From Clostridium sp. UBA699 (GTDB lineage: Bacteria; Bacillota; Clostridia; Clostridiales; Clostridiaceae): a stretch of 64,000 nucleotides of DNA. The stretch lies in contig DBML01000001.1 of NCBI GenBank assembly GCA_002298915.1, forward strand, positions 124,001-188,000. Reading direction: 5' to 3'. Position numbers and translations under genes: made by a program. The notes under the pieces were generated by a model. That model was not told the origin of the DNA. It ran no database searches and saw only the letters and a program-made list of their open reading frames with translations. Of the stretch, positions 58,275 to 64,000 are shown piece by piece. Position 1 is the first letter of the stretch. The number at the start of each line of letters is the position of its first letter.

Positions 58275-60616
58275 CTCAGCCAGAACTCATTCAGAGAGCT
58301 CTCAAGCTCCCTTATGGTCCTGACTCTTTTATGCGGGAACCAGTTGCCGGGGAAAAGCTGCTGGTAGCTCCTGCTGCCGAACCTTTCGTCGATGAGCAGT
58401 ATGGCGCCCCTGTCGGTTTCGGTTCGTATGACCCTTCCGGCAGCCTGCAGCACCTTGTTCATCCCCGGATACACGTAGGAGTAGTCGTATCCCTGGCCGT
58501 TCTTTTTGTTGAAGTAGTCCTTTATCACGTCCCTTTCAAAGCAGACCTGAGGCAGCCCGACCCCTACGATCACGGCGCCGATCAGCTCGTCGTGCTTCAG
58601 GTCCACCCCCTCGGAGAAAACCCCGCCAAGCACGCAGAAGCCAAGGAGCCCTCCAGCGTTTTTACTGTGGAATTCACTGAGGAAGCTGTCCCTGTCCTCC
58701 TCGGTCATGCCGCTGGACTGGACCAGTGTGCGTATTCCGGGGTTCCTGTCCGAAAACAAAGAATGAACCTCATTCATATACCTGTAGGACGGGAAGTACG
58801 CGATGTAGTTGCCGCGTTTCTGGCCTATGAAGGCCCTTATGCTCTCAGCCACCGAAGCGTACGTCCTCTCCCTGTTCCTGAATTTCGTGGAAATATTGTC
58901 GGCGATCAGCAGCTCCCTGTTCTTCACATCGAATGGTGAGGGGAGGCTAAGCCTGTAGCTTCCGTCTCCTCCTCCAAGAATCCCGGTGTAATAATCCATG
59001 GGCGTCAGCGTCGCGGAGAACAAAACCGATGACCTGCCTCTCTTCTGCGCTTCGCTGAGCAGGTGCGAAGGGTCCAGGCAGAAAAGCTTAAGCCTGGTTT
59101 CGTTCATGCTGTTGTCGACGCAGGTGATGTAGCGCTCATCGTAGAACTCAGCTGTCCTCATGAACCCCAGCGCTCCGAAGTAAAGCTCGAGAAGGCCTTC
59201 ATGGAGCTCGCTTTCCTCGTTCTTTGACAGCCATTCCTCAGATTCGCTCATGAATTTCATAAGCAGCGGGTAAATATCCTTCGGCTCGCCTTCCTGCACG
59301 AAGTGCCCGTCGACCTCTGCAAGCTTCCGCATGGACACCATGAAGGAATTCAGTTTGTTTAGAGCTTTGGCTATGCCCGGCTCTTTGCCCTGGAATTTCT
59401 TCTTCAGCTCCAGGATGGGCTTCTTGCTCAGCTCGGCAGAGAACATGTCCCTGGCCCTGTCTACAAGGTTGTGGGCTTCGTCTATGAGGAAAGCGTAGTC
59501 GCCCGGTGCGTCAGAGAAAAGCCTCCTCAGGTATACCCGCGGATCGAAAACGTAGTTGTAGTCGCAGATCACGCAGTCAGCCCAGAGGGTCAGGTCGAGA
59601 GAAAGCTCGAAAGGGCATACCCTATGCCTCCTTGCGTACTCTTCTATGACCGGCCTGGTGAAGCTGTTCTCAAGGCGAAGCATCTCAAGCAGCGCGTCGT
59701 TAGCCCTGTCGAAGTGGCCCTTTGCGTACTCGCAGTGGTCCGGGTTGCAGACTGACTTTTCCTTGAAGCATATCTTGTCCTTGGCGGTAAGCGTCACCGC
59801 TTTCAGCTCCAGGCCGCAGCCCTTCATCTTTGCAAGGGCCTCCTCGGCCACCCCCCTGACTATCGTTTTCGCGGTCAGGTAGAATATCTTAGCAACATGC
59901 CCTTCGCCCATGGCTTTAACAGCGGGGAAAAGCGTCGATATGGTTTTCCCCGTACCGGTCGGGGCCTGGACGAATATCTTCTTGTTTTCGGCGATGGTCC
60001 TGTAAACCGAAACAGCCAGCTCCCTTTGGCCCTTCCTGTAGCTCTCGAAGGGGAAATCCAGCTGCCGTATGGAAGAGTCGCGGAGCGCGACCCAGTCCCT
60101 GGTGAGGGCGGCCCAAACCAGGTACCTGTCCAGCAGGTCGAAAAAGAATTCCTCCAGCTCTGTAAGCGTGAGCTGCCTCCTCAACCTTTTTATCTCACCG
60201 GTCTCCAGCTGGCAGTACGTGAGCTGGACGCCTATGCTTTCGAGGCTGTTCTGGACGCAGTAAATATAGGCATAGCACTTGGCCTGTGCCCAATGTGTTT
60301 CGCTCCCTTGATCATCTATATGCTCAAGGGGTCTGCTGGTCGACTTGATCTCATCTATGAAAAGCAGCTCTTCGTCACTGATTATGCCGTCTGCACGGCC
60401 TTCGACCGAAAAGTTGAATCCCTTGAACGATATCTCGTGCTTCAGCGTTACCTCCGGGAGGTAGCTTTTGTAATCGTTGTTCTTCTGGACCTTCTGATGA
60501 GCCTTGGTCCCCTCCAGAGCCCTCGAGTTGCTCATGAACTGGGAGTCTATGTCCCCGGAACGGAAAATGAACTCCACCAGGTTCCGGACGGATATCCTTA
60601 TCTCTTTACTTGCCAC
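58265..60616 (-). CDS. DinG/XPD-type helicase with N-terminal PD-(D/E)XK nuclease-like domain
   Basis: A 783-residue superfamily 2 helicase. The N-terminal about 160 residues carry a Cas4/RecB-like nuclease pattern: EGRADG (72–77), DEIKS (88–92) and QAKCYAYIY (111–119). The helicase core has Walker A in APTGTGKT (218–225). Iron–sulfur cysteines lie in CFKEKSVCNPDHCEYAKG, and the DEAH box in LIDEAHNL. C-terminal motifs are AAGRVIRTETDRGAILLIDERF. XPD/DinG helicases unwind damaged or R-loop DNA. GTG 60616 follows GAAGGTGA and is preferred over an earlier start. Coupled nuclease–helicase function suggests DNA repair; substrate not shown. Confidence 0.83.
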   Translation of the reverse strand: MASKEIRISVRNLVEFIFRSGDIDSQFMSNSRALEGTKAHQKVQKNNDYKSYLPEVTLKHEISFKGFNFSVEGRADGIISDEELLFIDEIKSTSRPLEHIDDQGSETHWAQAKCYAYIYCVQNSLESIGVQLTYCQLETGEIKRLRRQLTLTELEEFFFDLLDRYLVWAALTRDWVALRDSSIRQLDFPFESYRKGQRELAVSVYRTIAENKKIFVQAPTGTGKTISTLFPAVKAMGEGHVAKIFYLTAKTIVRGVAEEALAKMKGCGLELKAVTLTAKDKICFKEKSVCNPDHCEYAKGHFDRANDALLEMLRLENSFTRPVIEEYARRHRVCPFELSLDLTLWADCVICDYNYVFDPRVYLRRLFSDAPGDYAFLIDEAHNLVDRARDMFSAELSKKPILELKKKFQGKEPGIAKALNKLNSFMVSMRKLAEVDGHFVQEGEPKDIYPLLMKFMSESEEWLSKNEESELHEGLLELYFGALGFMRTAEFYDERYITCVDNSMNETRLKLFCLDPSHLLSEAQKRGRSSVLFSATLTPMDYYTGILGGGDGSYRLSLPSPFDVKNRELLIADNISTKFRNRERTYASVAESIRAFIGQKRGNYIAYFPSYRYMNEVHSLFSDRNPGIRTLVQSSGMTEEDRDSFLSEFHSKNAGGLLGFCVLGGVFSEGVDLKHDELIGAVIVGVGLPQVCFERDVIKDYFNKKNGQGYDYSYVYPGMNKVLQAAGRVIRTETDRGAILLIDERFGSRSYQQLFPGNWFPHKRVRTIRELESSLNEFWLRAE

Positions 60617-60782
60617 TAAATCACCTTCGACTTCATTGTTCGGATATTGCTGCACTACCTTGTATTATAGACAAACTGCCCTCGCATAACAAGAGTACTG
60701 CAGGAAGTAGGCTTGTATAAAATACTGCCGGAGTTTGATATAATATAATCAAGAATATAATATATCCGGGAGGAAGTGCGAT

Positions 60783-61013
60783 ATGAAAAACTTTCTTGAA
60801 AATTGGGATTACAAGAAGCACGCAGCCGCAGTGACAGCCTTCTACGTGGGCACAGCCATCGTGGGAAACGCGATACTGGGAAAGAAGGATGCGGCCTGCT
60901 GCAGCATGACAAAGGAACAGAAGATATTCAACGGCATTATGGCAGGCTTCTACTGTTTCGACATGAGCGGAACATACCTGATCCTGGACAAGTTCAAAAA
61001 GAAAAACAAATAG
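60783..61013 (+). CDS. Small membrane protein, unknown
   Basis: A 76-residue protein with two weakly hydrophobic segments (about 13–32 and 48–66) and a lysine-rich end (KFKKKNK). A pair of cysteines occurs in DAACCSMTKEQ. GGGAGGAAGTG precedes the ATG and TATAAT lies upstream near 60741, so it is likely expressed. No family recognised. Confidence 0.6.
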   Translation: MKNFLENWDYKKHAAAVTAFYVGTAIVGNAILGKKDAACCSMTKEQKIFNGIMAGFYCFDMSGTYLILDKFKKKNK

Positions 61014-61027
61014 CAATAGAACTAAGA

Positions 61028-61060
61028 CATCCCCCAGGCTGATTATCAGTCAGGGGGATG
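61028..61060. terminator. Stem-loop between small membrane protein and cca genes
   Basis: CATCCCCC (61028–61035) and GGGGGATG (61053–61060) form an 8-bp GC-rich stem with inner CTGA/TCAG. No T run follows, so termination efficiency is uncertain. It overlaps the end of cca. Confidence 0.5.
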
Positions 61061-62377
61061 CTTCATTTCGTATATTTTCCCAAGAAGTTTTTCCCTGGTG
61101 TTGATTTCAGGGTTATCGATGACCATTTCCAGTAGCTTACGCAGGACAATTCCAACATCGGCGCCTTTCTCCACTCCAGAGGCCATGACATCGCTTCCGC
61201 TTACAGCCAGATCCTTCAGCGTGAGGCAGGCTTTTTCGGCGACCACCTCTTCGAAGATCTTCTCAAGGGCTTCAAGCCCTTCAAGGCGTGATGCAGCCTT
61301 GCCCGCTGCCTGTGCAAGAACGTCCGCCCGCCTTGCCTGCAGGTACCTTCTGAACTGATCAGGCCTGCCGCCCAGCTTCGAGAGCATTCTCCTGACGCTT
61401 TTCTTCGCCGGGGCAACATCAGTGTCGTGTAGTTCTATAAGCTCAGCCACATCCTCAAGCATTCCCTTGTCTATGCCTTCCGCGGCGGTGAACCTCAGCC
61501 TCCTGAAAATTTCTTCAGCCATTCTGGCCGAAACCTCCGCATGACCGTAGAAATGGCCCACTCCGGAATCGTCGACGGAATAACACCGTGGCTTTCCGAT
61601 ATCATGGAAGAACATCGCCAGCCTGACGGAAAGGTCATCCGAACTGCATGCCGCCAGCACCGTGTGGGTCCAGACGTCATGGGGGTGATAAGCGTTTTTC
61701 TGGTCGAACCCTATCGTTGCTTTCATTTCTGGTATCACGAAGGCTATTATGTCGGCAAATCCGCACATGACGCTGCAGTTCTTCCCTGAAAGCATCTTGA
61801 TGAACTCCGAAGATACCCTTTCGCAGGAAACTTTGCTCAGCAGAGTAGTATTTCTGAACATGGCTTCCCTGGTGGAGCTTTCTATGGAGAAGCCGAGCAC
61901 GGAGGAGAACCTTATGGCCCTGAGTATCCTTAGAGGATCTTCGCGGAACCTGTCATCAGCAGCTTCAACGCAGCGGATAGTCCTCCCTTCTATGTCAGCC
62001 GCTCCGTTGAAGGGGTCCACTATGCCGCAGCTGTCGTTGTAGAAGATGGCGTTCATGGTGAAATCACGGCGGTTCAGGTCCTCGGCAAGAGACTTAGTAA
62101 ATGCGCCGCCGATGCTGAACGTGGAGATCTCGATGTTTTCACCGTTTATGACCACGGTAACCGTGCCGTGCTTCAGCCCGGTTTCTATGATCCTGAAGCC
62201 TGAAAAAACCTCAAGCACTTCACCGGGTTCCGCTGAAGTGCATATGTCCCAGTCGCTTGGCTCAAGCCCCAGCAGCGCGTCGCGAACGCAGCCGCCTACA
62301 ACTCCGGCTTCGAAGCCAGCGTCCAAGAGCCTGCCAACGGCTATGGAAGGGTTTTCTGCGATGACGATTTTTTTCAT
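61046..62377 (-). CDS. cca: CCA tRNA nucleotidyltransferase
   Basis: A 443-residue class II nucleotidyltransferase adding CCA to tRNA 3' ends. The polymerase site is GGCVRDALLGLEPSDWDICT with the two metal-binding Asps, followed by DLNRRDFTMNAIFYN and FREDPLRILRAIRF. The C-terminal part has an HD-type hydrolase motif: HPHDVWTHTVLA and FHDIGKPRC. Long form consistent with Bacillota. Converges with the small membrane protein gene. Confidence 0.93.
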   Translation of the reverse strand: MKKIVIAENPSIAVGRLLDAGFEAGVVGGCVRDALLGLEPSDWDICTSAEPGEVLEVFSGFRIIETGLKHGTVTVVINGENIEISTFSIGGAFTKSLAEDLNRRDFTMNAIFYNDSCGIVDPFNGAADIEGRTIRCVEAADDRFREDPLRILRAIRFSSVLGFSIESSTREAMFRNTTLLSKVSCERVSSEFIKMLSGKNCSVMCGFADIIAFVIPEMKATIGFDQKNAYHPHDVWTHTVLAACSSDDLSVRLAMFFHDIGKPRCYSVDDSGVGHFYGHAEVSARMAEEIFRRLRFTAAEGIDKGMLEDVAELIELHDTDVAPAKKSVRRMLSKLGGRPDQFRRYLQARRADVLAQAAGKAASRLEGLEALEKIFEEVVAEKACLTLKDLAVSGSDVMASGVEKGADVGIVLRKLLEMVIDNPEINTREKLLGKIYEMKHPPD

Positions 62378-62480
62378 TGGCGGCTCCTTTCCCGTTTAGA
62401 AATAATTGGTTTGTACCACAAATTATACAGGCTGCAGAACAAATTTTCAAACATCGGTCCTGCAGGATATCTCAAAAAAA

Positions 62481-62524
62481 CAAAACCTTACCGCTATCCC
62501 CAGCGGCAAGGTTTTGTTTTTTTG
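62481..62524. terminator. Bidirectional terminator between cca promoter side and GH1
   Basis: CAAAACCTT-a-CCGCT (62481–62495) pairs with AGCGG-c-AAGGTTTTG (62502–62516); T runs on both strands. It ends the glycoside hydrolase gene. Confidence 0.8.
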
Positions 62525-63808
62525 CTAAAAGCGGTATTCCTGGTTTTCAACATATCTCTCGTATATAGCTTCTGTAACCCCGTTCGCAGCTATTACTTCT
62601 GAGTAGAAGCGGCCCGAGTTTTTAACAGTCCGCTTCTGCGTTTCGTAATCAACGTGCACCAGGCCAAACCGCGCTTTCTCTCCGTCAAGCCATTCGAAGT
62701 TGTCGCAGAAGCACCAGTGGTAGTACCTCTCGACGGGGAGGCCCGATCCGCAGAGGGCCTTAAGGTGGTCGTAAATGAAGCGGTTGCGGAAGGAGTCGCT
62801 GTTGTCGCAGGTGCCGTTCTCTGTGATGTAGACTGGGCGTTCGACGATGCGGAGAAGCTTCTCAGCGCAGCGTACGATGCCTTCCGGATATATCTCCCAG
62901 CCCAGGTCGTTTTTAGGGACACCTTCACGCACGCCTAAATTAGAACCGGCTACGGTAGACCGCGAATAGTAGTTCAGCGCCAGGAAGTCGCAGTATGTGC
63001 CACGCTTGGTTCGCAAAGGCGCTCTGAGAGGGAACTTGAACTTGCCGAAGCAGAGCGCCTCAGTTATCGAACCCTGGAAGAAGCGGTCCAGCAGCGCTGC
63101 GCTAATCCTTTGGCGGAGGCTCCCGGGGTTAGCCGGCTCGAATATCCTGACGGCGTTTGCAAAGCTCACCCTAGTGTCTGCGTATCCCATCTCGCGACGC
63201 ACATTGTGGATAAGTTCGTATGACTGGATGTGGCAGGCGGCCATCACAGACATTACCTTGAGCATTTTCCTTAGGGACCTTTCGCCAGGAGGCCATGTCC
63301 CGAGATAATACGATGAAGCGGCATATATGTTGGGTTCGTTTATCGTGATGTACTCGGAGACGAGGTCGCCGAAGGAGCGTACGGCGAGCTCGACAAAATT
63401 AATGAAGTATTTGGCGTTCCCGGCTTCGGTGAAGCCCCCTTTATCCTCGAACCACATCGGGTTCGTGAAATGATGGATTGTCATCAGAAGGGAGATGCCC
63501 TTAGCCTTAAGATAGGAAAGCTCTTCCCTGTAATGAGCGACAGCCGACTCGTCCACCTCGTTCTCGGAGGGGCATAAGCGGGCCCACTCAACCCCGAAGC
63601 GGTAAGCTTTTATTCCCAGCCCTGACATCAGATCGGCATCCTCGCGCCAGCGGGCGTAGTGGTCGTCCGCCCGGGCGGGGCTGCTTCCGCTGGGTATATT
63701 CCCTTTTCGGTACCAGTCGTTCCAGCTGTGATCTAGCTCCCCGCCCTCGATCTGCGTTGCAGAAGAGGCGACGCCCAGCATAAAATCTTTTTCCAGTTTG
63801 AAAGTCAA
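62525..63808 (-). CDS. Family 1 glycoside hydrolase (beta-glucosidase type)
   Basis: A 427-residue GH1 enzyme. The acid/base Glu is in TINEPN and the nucleophile in ITENGT, the two standard GH1 motifs. Other family features are GVASSATQIEGG at the N-terminus, the sugar-binding WCFCDNFEWLDG, and HVDYETQKRTVKNS near the end. No signal peptide or PTS neighbour is visible, so hydrolysis of imported unphosphorylated or phosphorylated glucosides cannot be separated. TTG 63808 follows GGAGGTG by seven to nine bases. Upstream is the end of the window. Confidence 0.9.
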   Translation of the reverse strand: MTFKLEKDFMLGVASSATQIEGGELDHSWNDWYRKGNIPSGSSPARADDHYARWREDADLMSGLGIKAYRFGVEWARLCPSENEVDESAVAHYREELSYLKAKGISLLMTIHHFTNPMWFEDKGGFTEAGNAKYFINFVELAVRSFGDLVSEYITINEPNIYAASSYYLGTWPPGERSLRKMLKVMSVMAACHIQSYELIHNVRREMGYADTRVSFANAVRIFEPANPGSLRQRISAALLDRFFQGSITEALCFGKFKFPLRAPLRTKRGTYCDFLALNYYSRSTVAGSNLGVREGVPKNDLGWEIYPEGIVRCAEKLLRIVERPVYITENGTCDNSDSFRNRFIYDHLKALCGSGLPVERYYHWCFCDNFEWLDGEKARFGLVHVDYETQKRTVKNSGRFYSEVIAANGVTEAIYERYVENQEYRF

Positions 63809-64000
63809 GTGGCATCACCTCCTTCAAAACTATTTCTTATGCCTATTATATAATTATTTTCCAGCCGTATCAAATGATTGGGTGCGGAAGCAAGCTCCAA
63901 CAATATATTTACATGAAGAGCAATGTGATATATAGTAACATAAAGCAAACTTTTCAGAACGTTCAGGAAACTGCGCAGAAAGGATGGGGATAACTTTGGG
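63809..64000. other. Upstream region of GH1 to window end
   Basis: Contains the strong ribosome-binding site AAGGAGGTGATG (minus strand, about 63818–63829) for GH1. The last bases (GGATGGGGATAAC, from about 63981) look like a ribosome-binding site with a start codon on the plus strand, but too little remains to call a gene. Confidence 0.4.

Noticed and set aside
1..64000. tRNA genes, CRISPR arrays and IS-element transposases
   Set aside because: None was seen on either strand: no cloverleaf-like sequences with a T-arm motif, no regularly spaced repeats, and no DDE/HUH or serine/tyrosine recombinase coding regions.

Overview
The window looks like the chromosome of an anaerobic, endospore-former-type member of the Clostridia (Bacillota). 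The evidence is the gene order ppdK–dgt–dnaG–rpoD–(PH-like)–trmK–nif3–zinc-ribbon–rnpB, Gram-positive regulatory RNAs (T-boxes, guanidine-I and TPP riboswitches), a Gram-positive LexA box, oxygen-detoxifying reverse rubrerythrin and hemerythrin-like proteins, and a ferredoxin-dependent 2-oxoacid oxidoreductase. Core genes are rich in AGG (Arg) and ATA (Ile) codons and have moderate GC. The genus cannot be fixed from the sequence.

Layout. 1–8 kb: end of ppdK and the dgt/dnaG/rpoD macromolecular-synthesis cluster, trmK, nif3-like, zinc-ribbon gene and RNase P RNA. 7.85–8.27 kb: a small AT-rich island in which the 3' end of rnpB and its terminator are duplicated around a 31-codon peptide gene. 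8.3–9.5 kb: guanidine-I riboswitch operon (Gdx-type exporter and a radical SAM protein). 9.7–14 kb: methionine-gamma-lyase-like enzyme, LysR regulator, a flavodoxin–PNPOx fusion and two Moco genes (mog, moaC). 14–17.9 kb: an unknown small protein under a canonical LexA box, a TauE/SafE transporter, a Crp/Fnr regulator divergent from a ferredoxin, and lgt. 17.9–20.9 kb: TPP-riboswitch operon for an HMP/thiamine-precursor ABC transporter. 21–24.2 kb: reverse rubrerythrin, an orphan adenine methyltransferase resembling C. difficile CamA, and a GDSL hydrolase. 24.3–31.5 kb: the complete-looking purECFMNHD operon. 31.5–37.9 kb: Pit phosphate transporter with DUF47 partner, LTA-synthase family enzyme, RDD protein and an RlmCD/RumA-type rRNA methyltransferase.

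37.86–40.57 kb is a strongly AT-rich insertion immediately after the rRNA methyltransferase stop codon, bounded by perfect 21-base direct repeats. Its only intact gene joins a DUF262 (GmrSD N-terminal-like) domain to a Schlafen/AlbA_2-like domain, a plausible single-gene anti-phage system. 40.9–50.4 kb is a mixed accessory zone: D-cysteine desulfhydrase-like enzyme with a MocR regulator, a four-subunit 2-oxoacid:ferredoxin oxidoreductase, a short nucleoside kinase, an apparently circularly permuted, leaderless solute-binding domain, gene fragments, and a small HTH/membrane-protein pair. 50.6–55.6 kb: hemerythrin, a Crp/Fnr fragment, DUF4256, GNAT, MoaE-like, dihydrouridine synthase, a frameshifted flavoprotein gene and an EamA transporter. 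55.7–58.2 kb: two tandem tRNA-Ser T-boxes controlling a serine-biosynthesis pair. 58.2–64 kb: a DinG/XPD-type helicase with N-terminal nuclease-like domain, a small membrane protein, CCA-adding enzyme and a family 1 glycoside hydrolase.

Genes most worth following up are the LexA-box gene, the DUF262–AlbA_2 insertion, the peptide island at rnpB, the permuted binding protein and the radical SAM gene under guanidine control. Domain and family assignments are from reading translated sequence by eye; no database search was run.
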